Part shown: positions 35,097 to 42,534 of the stretch, piece by piece
Layout of the letters: each line of letters starts with the position of its first letter
Numbering within the stretch: position 1 is the stretch's first letter
From: Calditrichia bacterium
GTDB lineage: Bacteria > Calditrichota > Calditrichia > Calditrichales > Calditrichaceae
Length of the DNA: 64,000 nucleotides
Assembly (NCBI GenBank): GCA_026983775.1
Contig: JALSTK010000051.1
Coordinates: 1-64,000, forward strand
Reading direction: 5' to 3'
Notes under the pieces: model-generated
What the model was told of the DNA's origin: nothing
What the model saw: the letters and a program-made list of their open reading frames with translations, nothing else
The model's database searches: none
Made by a program: the position numbers and the translations under genes

Positions 35097-35424
35097 GCTT
35101 AACCTCCTATTTTACTTGTTTCCGAATCCTGCTCAAACTGACTAAATTTTTGATGCATGGGCCAGCCAAAAGATACAGGGTAACTGCCTGATTTCCTGCT
35201 TTTTATGTAAACTTTAAGTTAATGCTTTCCAATGATAAAATCAATATAGGGCTCTATTTTTATTCCCCCGAGACTCTGCCTTTAATTTTATTGTTAATTC
35301 CCGTAAAAATAAATATATTCTGTTCTTTAAATTCTTTAAAAAAGTATCACGAAATCGGTGAAAGAGGATATAAAAATACGGAGCCTTATCCTCTTCAAAT
35401 AATTTAAATATACAAGGAGCAAGT
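35097..35424. promoter_or_regulatory. Divergent intergenic region (glutaredoxin-groES / uppP)
   Basis: The 328-bp AT-rich gap has no gene. Its right end holds a perfect 9-bp inverted repeat, listed separately. Both divergent promoters must lie here. The left half has no clear inverted repeat, and in particular no CIRCE. I see no candidate -35/-10 pair that I trust. Confidence 0.45.
35362..35395 (+). promoter_or_regulatory. Inverted repeat in the uppP leader
   Basis: AAGAGGATA (35362-35370) is the exact reverse complement of TATCCTCTT (35387-35395), separated by 16 nt. It lies 29 nt before the uppP ATG. It could be an mRNA hairpin or an operator. Confidence 0.4.
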
Positions 35425-36237
35425 ATGTTACACTTATGGAAGGCGATATTTTTAGGATTTGTGCAAGGAATGGCGGAATTTTTACCGATCTCCAGCTCGG
35501 GCCATCTCGTTCTTTTCGAGAAGTTACTTCATTTTCATCAGCAGGGAATCGCTTTCGAAGTGTTTGTTCATTTCGGTACGCTCCTTTCAATATTTGTCGT
35601 GTTTCGTAAGGAGCTCCTCTGGATGCTCCAAGCACCCTATAAGGTGTGGGTAGAAAAAAGTACGGCCCCGGAATATCTAAAATATTTAAGATGGGATTTG
35701 TATATTATTGTTGCAACCATACCGGCCGGTTTCGTAGGATTGTTTTTAAAGGATTATGCAGAGCGTCTGTTCAGTGATATTCTGGTAGTGTTAATCGCCC
35801 TGTTATTTACGGCCTTCATTATGATTGTTACCCAGTTTTTAAGCTATCGCAAGAAAGAATTTAATTACGGAAATACGTTTATTATCGGTATTGCTCAGGC
35901 CATTGCCATTATCCCCGGAGTATCACGCAGCGGCAGCACCATTTTTACCGGAATGGCCTTCGGACTGGAGCGGCAGGAGGTGGCAAAATTCTCTTTTTTA
36001 ATGTCCATTCCGGCTATTTTGGGTGCCGTGGTTTTACAGGTCGGTGATTTGATGCGGACGCCTCCCACTTCGACAGAGATGATCGATTTGACTGCCGGCA
36101 CGATTGCAGCCTTCTTCTTCGGCTATTTGGCGATTAAGTGGTTATTGGAAGTGGTTAAAAAAGGGAAGTTACAATGGTTCGGCTATTATTGTGCAGCGGT
36201 AGCGATTAGCGGATTAATCTTCTATTTTTGGGTATAA
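35425..36237 (+). CDS. uppP: Undecaprenyl-diphosphatase (BacA/UppP)
   Basis: This 270-residue membrane protein has the two catalytic motifs of the family: F-L-P-I-S-S-S-G-H-L near the start and P-G-V-S-R-S-G-S-T in the middle. It dephosphorylates undecaprenyl diphosphate so that the lipid carrier for cell-wall synthesis can be recycled, and it gives bacitracin resistance. AAGGAG is 7 nt before the ATG. It precedes the NSS transporter gene by 2 bp. Confidence 0.96.
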   Translation: MLHLWKAIFLGFVQGMAEFLPISSSGHLVLFEKLLHFHQQGIAFEVFVHFGTLLSIFVVFRKELLWMLQAPYKVWVEKSTAPEYLKYLRWDLYIIVATIPAGFVGLFLKDYAERLFSDILVVLIALLFTAFIMIVTQFLSYRKKEFNYGNTFIIGIAQAIAIIPGVSRSGSTIFTGMAFGLERQEVAKFSFLMSIPAILGAVVLQVGDLMRTPPTSTEMIDLTAGTIAAFFFGYLAIKWLLEVVKKGKLQWFGYYCAAVAISGLIFYFWV

Positions 36238-36239
36238 GT

Positions 36240-37700
36240 ATGAATCGGGTTAAAGAATCCTTTACTTCGCGCTTTGGTTTAATCGCGGCCACCATAGGTA
36301 TGGCGATCGGTGCCGGAAATATCTGGCGTTTTCCACGACTGGCCGGTCAGTACGGGGGTACGTTTTTAATACCCTGGCTACTGTTTTTATTTCTCTGGTC
36401 CGTTCCTCTCTTAATCGTCGAATTTTCTGTGGGTAAAAAGGTTAGAGCCGGGGTAATCGGGGCGTTCAGCAAAGCTTTGGGAAGCGGCTATGCCTGGATG
36501 GGTTGGTTTGTGGCTTTCTGTACCACCGCGATCTTATTTTACTATTCCGTAGTAACCGGCTGGAGTCTAAAGTATTTTGTACTTTCCGTGAGCGGTCAGC
36601 TTTTTCATTTAAATCATCAGGCTTATTGGCAAAGTTATACCGCCTCTGTTTTTCAGCCGCTTCTCTATCATTTGATTGCGATTTCCATCGGCGGTTATAT
36701 TATTTACAAAGGAATTGTGAAAGGAATCGAGCGTTTTTCCAAGGTAATCGTTCCCCTGCTCTTCATCCTTTTAATTATATCCGCTCTGGAAGCGCTTTCT
36801 CTGCCGGGATCCGCAAAGGGAATGCACTATTTTTTTTCCATCGAAGGACATAAATTTGCCAACTACAAGCTTTGGCTGGATGCCCTGTCCCAGTCGGCAT
36901 GGTCCACCGGAGCCGGCTGGGGTTTGTTACTGACCTACGCCATTTACGCCCGGGAGAAAGAAAAGATCGTAAGTAATTCCATATGGGCCGGAGTCGGCAA
37001 TGATCTGGCTTCTATTTTTGCCGGTCTGGCGGTTATTCCCACGGTTTTTGCCCTTAGTGCCAGCCTGCCCGCAGCTCACCGGGCCCTGGATTCGGGCAAT
37101 CAGGGTTTGGCTTTTATTGCGATTCCGCAGCTTTTCTCTAAAATGGAAGGGGGAATGATTTTTGCGGCTGTTTTTTTCCTGGCCCTTTTCTTTGCGGCTC
37201 TATCCAGCCTGATCTCGATGATCGAATTGGCGGTGCGGCTATTTATGGACTTCGGCTGGTCACGAAAAAAATCGGTCATTTTAATTACATCGGTTACCTT
37301 TATCTTGGGAGCGCCTTCGGCCGTATCATTGAATTTTTTTAATAATCAAGACTGGGCCTGGGGAGTGGGATTGATTCTAAGCGGAGCTTTTTTCACCTAT
37401 TTAGTACTTAGAATCGGGGTAGGTCGTTTTGTAAGAGATTGGCTGAAGCCGGAAAGCAACCTGAAAGGATACGAATGGGTCTTCAGGATATTATTTTATA
37501 TAGTGATTCCCATCGAATTTGTCCTTATGTTGGGTTGGTGGTTCTGGCAGTCGATCCAATGGTCTCCGGCTTCCTGGTGGGATCCGTTTCAAACATTCAG
37601 TCTGAGTACGGCCGTTTTTCAATGGCTGGTTGTTATCGCGATCGGCATTATTTTGAATAAACAGTTTAATCGCTATCTGGAAAGAGCAGAACGTGGCTGA
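36240..37700 (+). CDS. Sodium-dependent transporter, NSS family
   Basis: I choose the ATG at 36240 (M-N-R-V-K), 2 bp after the uppP stop; one at 36228 would overlap it. This gives about 486 residues. The first helix has the family's G-A-G-N-I-W-R-F-P ligand/sodium-binding motif. The hydrophobic pattern gives 12 transmembrane helices, as in LeuT. The substrate is probably an amino acid or a related amine. It overlaps holA by 8 bp. Confidence 0.92.
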   Translation: MNRVKESFTSRFGLIAATIGMAIGAGNIWRFPRLAGQYGGTFLIPWLLFLFLWSVPLLIVEFSVGKKVRAGVIGAFSKALGSGYAWMGWFVAFCTTAILFYYSVVTGWSLKYFVLSVSGQLFHLNHQAYWQSYTASVFQPLLYHLIAISIGGYIIYKGIVKGIERFSKVIVPLLFILLIISALEALSLPGSAKGMHYFFSIEGHKFANYKLWLDALSQSAWSTGAGWGLLLTYAIYAREKEKIVSNSIWAGVGNDLASIFAGLAVIPTVFALSASLPAAHRALDSGNQGLAFIAIPQLFSKMEGGMIFAAVFFLALFFAALSSLISMIELAVRLFMDFGWSRKKSVILITSVTFILGAPSAVSLNFFNNQDWAWGVGLILSGAFFTYLVLRIGVGRFVRDWLKPESNLKGYEWVFRILFYIVIPIEFVLMLGWWFWQSIQWSPASWWDPFQTFSLSTAVFQWLVVIAIGIILNKQFNRYLERAERG

Positions 37701-38694
37701 ACTTTCTTTATCTGCGGCTATAAAAAATATTCAGGCCGATAAAATCGACGGTCTATACTACTTAATCGGTACGGAAAAATTTTTTCATGACCGGTTCATC
37801 GATGCAATCACAGCAAAAATATTTCCCGATAAATCCGGCAAAGATTTAAATTTGTCGATTTTATACGGCACCGAAAATACGTTGTCGGATGTATTGTCCG
37901 CAGCGATGGTCTATCCCATGCTCTCGGCCTATAAACTGGTCATTGTCCGCGAGTTTGACAAAATGAAAATTACCGATCCCGATGCTCTGATCAAATATCT
38001 GGAGCATCCCCAAAAAACTACCTGCCTGGTGTTGAGCGCAATGCAGGAGGGTCGGGCCAGGATATTTTCGGATATTAAGCGTTTTGCCCGGATCATTCCC
38101 TGCAAGCCCGTACCGGAATATAAAATGGCAGACTGGCTCGTAAATCATTTTAAAAGCGAACGGATCGAAATCGAACAGCAGGCGGCCCATATGCTGGTGG
38201 ATCATATCGGATCCAGTTTGTTGAATTTGCAGCAGGAGATCCAGAAGATTATTAATTACAAAAATGATCGGTCCGTTATCACGGTAGAGGATGTTATAAA
38301 GATTACAGGACTGACCAAGGATGCGAATATTTTCGCCCTGCAAAAGGCACTTGCGAAACGGGATCTCAGCGGCAGCCTGAAAATCAGTAAAAATCTGACG
38401 GAAAGCGGACATGATTTATCCAACATCATTTCGGTTTTGTTCACCTTCTTCCGACGGGTTCTCATTGCCGGATCATTGCGTCAGCGCGGGATGAATCCGA
38501 AACAGATTTCTGCAGAAATGCATCTGCGTGAATTTCAAAGCAGAGAACTATTTGTAACGTTACAAAATTTTAATAACTTACAAATCGAGCGGATTATCGG
38601 TTTTATGAATGCGCTGGATATACAGATTAAAAGCTCTTCCGTTAATGCTGAGTCGGTTTTACAGCTTCTTTGTTATAAAATTTGCAGGATTTAA
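37693..38694 (+). CDS. holA: DNA polymerase III delta subunit
   Basis: This 333-residue protein is the clamp-loader delta subunit by its family features: a Y-L-I-G-T-E-K-F-F opening, V-I-V-R-E-F-D-K, and the helical C-terminal region with F-A-L-Q-K-A-L-A-K and R-R-V-L-I-A. It binds the beta clamp and opens it. It overlaps the transporter gene by 8 bp, so the two share a transcript. Confidence 0.9.
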   Translation: MAELSLSAAIKNIQADKIDGLYYLIGTEKFFHDRFIDAITAKIFPDKSGKDLNLSILYGTENTLSDVLSAAMVYPMLSAYKLVIVREFDKMKITDPDALIKYLEHPQKTTCLVLSAMQEGRARIFSDIKRFARIIPCKPVPEYKMADWLVNHFKSERIEIEQQAAHMLVDHIGSSLLNLQQEIQKIINYKNDRSVITVEDVIKITGLTKDANIFALQKALAKRDLSGSLKISKNLTESGHDLSNIISVLFTFFRRVLIAGSLRQRGMNPKQISAEMHLREFQSRELFVTLQNFNNLQIERIIGFMNALDIQIKSSSVNAESVLQLLCYKICRI

Positions 38695-38724
38695 TGGAAA
38701 CTATTATTTTATTTGTGAAAAAAG

Positions 38725-38755
38725 GGGAACTAATTCCCAAAAACCAGGGTTAAAA
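38725..38755 (+). promoter_or_regulatory. Candidate ECF-type promoter upstream of the sigma gene
   Basis: GGAAC at 38726-38730 resembles the -35 element of many ECF promoters, and it sits about 18 bp before GGTTAA at 38748-38753. It overlaps a 5-bp inverted repeat (GGGAA/TTCCC). Autoregulation by the sigma factor would fit. No consensus is known for this factor, so this is a suggestion only. Confidence 0.25.
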
Positions 38756-38771
38756 AAGCGTTTATAATTTT

Positions 38772-39374
38772 ATGAATGATATTGAAAGCGAAGTAAAGCT
38801 CGATAAAGAAGTCAGTGATGAACAACTTATCAAGCGTTTTCAGAATGGAGACAATTACGCATTTGATTTACTCGTAAAGAGATATAAGGAGCCTTTACTC
38901 AATTTCGTTTTCCGCTTTTTGGGAAATCATACGGATGCTGAAGACGTGGTGCAGGAAACATTTTATCGGCTCTATAAAAATAAACATTACTATCGTGAGA
39001 TAGCAAAATTTTCGACCTGGATCTATACCATTGCCGGTAATTTAGCGAAAACCGAATTACGCAGAAGGAACCGCCGTAAATTATTTTCCATCAGTCACTA
39101 TATGTCTACTGAAAAGGATTATGATATTGCGGACACGGAATTTGGTCCCGATACGTTGACCAATTCGGATATAACGGATAAAATTATCCAGGATGCAATT
39201 GATAAATTATCGCCCAAGTTTAAAGAAGTCATCATCTTGCGCGATATACAGGGTTTCTCATATGAAGAAATTGCCGAGATTGTCCATATTCCACTGGGTA
39301 CAGTGAAATCACGAGTCAATCGGGCACGTTTACGTTTACAAAAGGATTTAAAGGACTTAGTTGAAGAACCTTAA
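38772..39374 (+). CDS. RNA polymerase sigma factor, ECF family
   Basis: This 200-residue protein has sigma region 2 (Y-K-E-P-L-L-N-F-V-F-R-F, D-A-E-D-V-V-Q-E-T-F) and region 4 (L-S-P-K-F-K-E-V-I-I-L-R, Y-E-E-I-A-E-I, G-T-V-K-S-R-V-N-R-A-R), matching the RpoE-like ECF group. It is followed by an anti-sigma gene, so it is presumably kept inactive until a signal arrives. A 37-residue acidic N-terminal lead comes before region 2. Confidence 0.94.
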   Translation: MNDIESEVKLDKEVSDEQLIKRFQNGDNYAFDLLVKRYKEPLLNFVFRFLGNHTDAEDVVQETFYRLYKNKHYYREIAKFSTWIYTIAGNLAKTELRRRNRRKLFSISHYMSTEKDYDIADTEFGPDTLTNSDITDKIIQDAIDKLSPKFKEVIILRDIQGFSYEEIAEIVHIPLGTVKSRVNRARLRLQKDLKDLVEEP

Positions 39375-39407
39375 TCAAGTTCAATTAGCGTATGGAGTGT
39401 GTAGCCT

Positions 39408-39947
39408 ATGATGTCTTGCGACACAGCAAAAAGGATGTTGTCCGAATATGTGGACCATGCTTTAAATGAACAGGATCGGTTTCAGGTAGAAGCGCATCTG
39501 CAGCAATGCCCCGATTGCCGTAAAGTTTTCAGTGATGTGGAATATCTTACCCAACGTCTGCGCAGGGCACAGACGGTTCAGGTTTCCGCTGATTTTGATT
39601 CTCAATTGAGAACCCGAATCATGGATGATAGTCAAAATATCCCGGAAAAGGGTTTGCCCATCCGGAAAATGTCTTTTGGCTTTTCCGGTGCCGTTGTAGT
39701 GGCGGCAGTCACCTTTTTCTTTTTCAGCCAGTTGTCCACTCCCCCGGATGGGCAAAACTCCGTTTCGCATTCTACGATGAGTAATGTCCGGCAATTCTCT
39801 CTACCGGTAAAAGGGAAACCGATTGAGAACCAGACTGCTATGTCTTCTGTGGATAAAATTTCAGAAGATTCCCTCAAGAATCCACCTCTTCCGGTCGATG
39901 AAAGTAAAATAAAGCTGGTAGGGCAGGAAAGGCAACAACAACCTTAA
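39408..39947 (+). CDS. Anti-sigma factor with zinc-finger (zf-HC2) domain
   Basis: This 179-residue protein has the anti-sigma ZAS motif: Cys near residue 4, then H-L-Q-Q-C-P-D-C around 30-37, a conserved H-x3-C-x2-C zinc site that clamps ECF sigma factors. One transmembrane helix is near 90-107 (F-G-F-S-G-A-V-V-V), then a Ser/Pro-rich periplasmic tail. It lies 33 bp after the sigma gene, the usual arrangement. Signals probably reach it through regulated proteolysis of the membrane segment. Confidence 0.9.
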   Translation: MMSCDTAKRMLSEYVDHALNEQDRFQVEAHLQQCPDCRKVFSDVEYLTQRLRRAQTVQVSADFDSQLRTRIMDDSQNIPEKGLPIRKMSFGFSGAVVVAAVTFFFFSQLSTPPDGQNSVSHSTMSNVRQFSLPVKGKPIENQTAMSSVDKISEDSLKNPPLPVDESKIKLVGQERQQQP

Positions 39948-40011
39948 CATAAAAATTTGTTTTTAGACTGCTTTATCTTTACTTTTGTCACCTTTTGAGG
40001 ATAGAATATCC

Positions 40012-41235
40012 GTGGCAAGATTTATACGTATTTTTATTCTGGTTATCCTGGGTGTTTTTATCCGATTTGAGTTCTTGGGAACGATTGCGGCCATTGTGGT
40101 GCGGCTGTTGATTGTAGGAGCTATCGGATATGATCTTTATATTATGTGGAAAGAGAGCACCGAAGAGCAGGAAGAGGATGAAAGGCAGGAAGAAGACCCT
40201 CAGGCCAGAATGTTGATGCTCAAGAAACAAGCGCTCTTTGACATACGATTATTCAGTTTGGACCTGATCATTCAAAATGACGAGCGATATGTTGAATTTT
40301 TAAAAAACCAGTTCGATATTCTATGGAATTTTATTCTTCCTCATAATGGGTATCTTTTCTATTTTGACGGCAAAGGGATTTTAAAAATTATCCATAAAAG
40401 TATTCAGTCGGAAGTGGAATGGAAGATGCCCCCGGCCGAAAGTCCGTTTTTTGAACTCATTGATGCAAAAGCAGGGATTCTGATTGAGAATAATCTGGAA
40501 CTGGCCAGTAAGTCTGTGCCTTTCTATGATCAACAGTCGTATAAACCCCGGGCTTTTCTGGCTTTTAAAACAGTTGTCGGAAACGAAGAAAAGCTGTACT
40601 GGGTCTTTGATGCGGCTTCTGCAAATTTTTTCAATACGGATGAAACCGGAATTTTGGAAACGGTAAACAAAGAGGTAAAGAAGGTTCTGGATCAGGCCAT
40701 CAAAACGGCAGGATTGGAAGAGAGTTTTATTGATATCAAACAAAAACTGCAGTTGGCCCAAAGACTCAATGCCCAGAACAATATCGATGGTTGCATTGAA
40801 GTTTACAGTGAATTTATCATTGAGCAGTTTGAAGCGTCGCGCATGACCATTGCTTTACGGAAGAATGAAGAGGCGGCCCGCATTGTAAAGGCCGTGGGCG
40901 TGGATGATACGTTTAAAACCGGGTTCGAATTTGCCCTGGACGAAGGGCTGAGTGGTTGGGTGATTATGAAAAATAAACCCTATTTAATCGATAATATTGA
41001 TAAAGGGGAGTACTTTATTCCCAGATTTACCCGTCAGGAAAGAACAAATTATTCCCTGCGTTCTTTTTTAGCGGTGCCTTTCCAGGTGGATGATCGGGCT
41101 CTGGGAATGGTTAGTCTGGAACATAAAGAAGAAAATCAATTTAATTTTGAAGATAAAGAACGATTGATGGCTTATAGTCAGTTAATGGCTGAAGCGATCC
41201 ACCGTTTAAAAAATGAACAAGAGATTGGAGGGTAA
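40012..41235 (+). CDS. Membrane-anchored GAF-domain protein
   Basis: From the GTG at 40012 the product is 407 residues. A TTG at 39985 is a less likely start. It has two hydrophobic segments within the first 45 residues, an acidic Glu-rich stretch, then a middle region of unknown fold (about 75-220). A C-terminal GAF domain (about 265-400) follows, with E-G-L-S-G-W-V and F-L-A-V-P-F-Q-V. The GAF could bind a small ligand. No output domain is present, so it may act as a sensor that passes a signal by protein contact. It follows the anti-sigma gene, but I cannot show a link. Confidence 0.75.
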   Translation: MARFIRIFILVILGVFIRFEFLGTIAAIVVRLLIVGAIGYDLYIMWKESTEEQEEDERQEEDPQARMLMLKKQALFDIRLFSLDLIIQNDERYVEFLKNQFDILWNFILPHNGYLFYFDGKGILKIIHKSIQSEVEWKMPPAESPFFELIDAKAGILIENNLELASKSVPFYDQQSYKPRAFLAFKTVVGNEEKLYWVFDAASANFFNTDETGILETVNKEVKKVLDQAIKTAGLEESFIDIKQKLQLAQRLNAQNNIDGCIEVYSEFIIEQFEASRMTIALRKNEEAARIVKAVGVDDTFKTGFEFALDEGLSGWVIMKNKPYLIDNIDKGEYFIPRFTRQERTNYSLRSFLAVPFQVDDRALGMVSLEHKEENQFNFEDKERLMAYSQLMAEAIHRLKNEQEIGG

Positions 41236-41430
41236 ATGGCCAAGAAACAGGATTTTGCCAGCAAAACGATGAAACTGGCTAAACATGGCAAATCATGCCC
41301 TGTCTGCGGTGAATTTTATACCTATGTGAAGACCGTAGACATGGTTGCTTCTGAAAAACCGGGTGCCTATCATTTTGTGGAGCATGTAGTGCCGGTTTGC
41401 AAATGTAATGAAAAGGCGATCTACGGATAA
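41236..41430 (+). CDS. Small zinc-ribbon-like protein
   Basis: This 64-residue protein has C-P-V-C near residue 21 and C-K-C near the end, which could bind zinc. It is Lys-rich at the N-terminus. It begins exactly one base after the GAF protein's stop codon, so it is cotranscribed with it. The function is unknown. A perfect terminator follows directly after its stop. Confidence 0.75.
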   Translation: MAKKQDFASKTMKLAKHGKSCPVCGEFYTYVKTVDMVASEKPGAYHFVEHVVPVCKCNEKAIYG

Positions 41431-41458
41431 GAGTCAATTGAATTGACTCTTTTTTTTT
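41431..41458 (+). terminator. Rho-independent terminator
   Basis: GAGTCAAT (41431-41438) pairs with ATTGACTC (41442-41449) around TGA, followed by nine T. It ends the sigma/anti-sigma/GAF/zinc-ribbon region. Confidence 0.92.
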
Positions 41459-41480
41459 AGGTTCAACCGTCAATCCTTTT

Positions 41481-42000
41481 CTCCACAGAGGTTCTATTGA
41501 ATATCACAAAGAGCACAAAGGCTTTAATCAAACTTTTTTATACTTTGTGTACTTTGCGTGCTTCGTGTGCCTTTTATTTCCCGTCAAATCTTTTATCCAC
41601 AGAGGTTCTATTGAATACCACAAAGGGCACAGAGAGCACAAAGGTTTTTAACTGACTTTTTTATACTTTGTGTACTTTGCGTGCTTCGTGTGCCTCTTAT
41701 TTCCCGTCAAATCTTTTCTTTACAGAGGTTCTATTGAATACCACAAAGGGCACAGAGAGCACAAAGGCTTTAATCAAACTTTTTTATACTTTGTGTACTT
41801 TGCGTGCTTCGTGTGCCTCTTATTTCCCGTCAAAATCTTTTCTCCACAGAGGTTCTATTGAATACCCCAAAGGACACAGAGAGCACAAAGGTTTTTAACT
41901 GACTTTTTTATTCTCTGTGTACTTTGCGTGCTTCGTGTGCCTCTTATTTCCCGTCAAATCTTTTCTCCACAGAGGTTCTATTGAATACCACAAAGGGCAT
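41481..42000. repeat. Tandem array of ~120-bp repeats, 4 full units plus a partial fifth
   Basis: The shared CAGAGGTTCTATTGA segment begins at 41486, 41600, 41723, 41847 and 41970, giving unit lengths of 114, 123, 124 and 123. Unit 1 lacks 9 bp in its first half. Each unit carries CACAAAG-type boxes on one side and TTTGTGTACTTTGCG on the other, which are near-inverted and could fold. Units 1 and 3 share a CTTTAATCAAAC middle; units 2 and 4 share TTTTTAACTGAC, an A-B-A-B order. The boxes recall intergenic repeats spread in many environmental bacterial genomes. No open frame in it looks real. It lies after a terminator. Confidence 0.9.
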
Positions 42001-42534
42001 TTCTCAAATACGTTTTACTCTCGTAATTCAAGCGATATTCTTCCCGACGAATCGGATCGAACTAAAAAAATGTAGCAGCGTTTTGGAAGTTCTATCCTTG
42101 CCACACCATAAATAATCGCTTTTCAGAACCCTATTCTACTACCCATTTCTCGTTGGCCCAACTCATCCCGAACACCTCGGCCCCTTCTGCCCAACTGGAG
42201 ACAAACGCGCTTTTTGTGCCGGACTATAAGTGGACCAGTGCCTTAAACATATCGGATATTTTTCCTTGCTTTTTTGCGATGATAAACTTAAACGATACTA
42301 CATTCTTTAAAATCCCGTACAACCAAACAAATTTTTCTATAGACAAATGAAGAAAACTTTTCTATCTTAATCAATAATGTTTTGATGAGCATCTTTCTCT
42401 CCGACTATTTTGGTTGGGTTAATCAAAATTTCGAAGATGGATGCCCATCTTTCAAATTTTTTGCCCATGGATTCACCAAGAGAACCATTTTTTGTGGTTT
42501 GATACAAGTTAAGAACAAGGAGAATGGACCTCGA
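42001..42534. other. Intergenic region before the sugar-locus regulator
   Basis: This 534-bp stretch separates the repeat array from the hybrid sensor gene. I see no confident gene. A GC-richer island lies at about 42140-42235 between AT-rich flanks. On the minus strand one frame, broken by a TAG, reads K-F-I-I-A-K-K-Q-G and later W-A-E-G-A-E-V-F-G, which might be a decayed gene end. The promoter for the sensor gene probably lies in the last 150 bp. Confidence 0.4.

Noticed and set aside
34835-35424. CIRCE heat-shock operator upstream of the glutaredoxin-groES genes
   Set aside because: No TTAGCACTC/GAGTGCTAA pair, even imperfect, is visible in the region.
41481-42000. CRISPR-like array
   Set aside because: Units are about 120 bp and similar over their whole length. 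There are no short identical repeats separated by unique spacers, and no cas genes are nearby.
41668-42115. Open frames across the repeat array
   Set aside because: They are translations of the repeated DNA itself, repeat the same peptide text and have no ribosome-binding site.
42382-42534. N-terminal extension of the hybrid sensor from 42382
   Set aside because: It adds 51 residues with no signal-peptide character before a good signal sequence, and the ATG at 42535 has its own ribosome-binding site.
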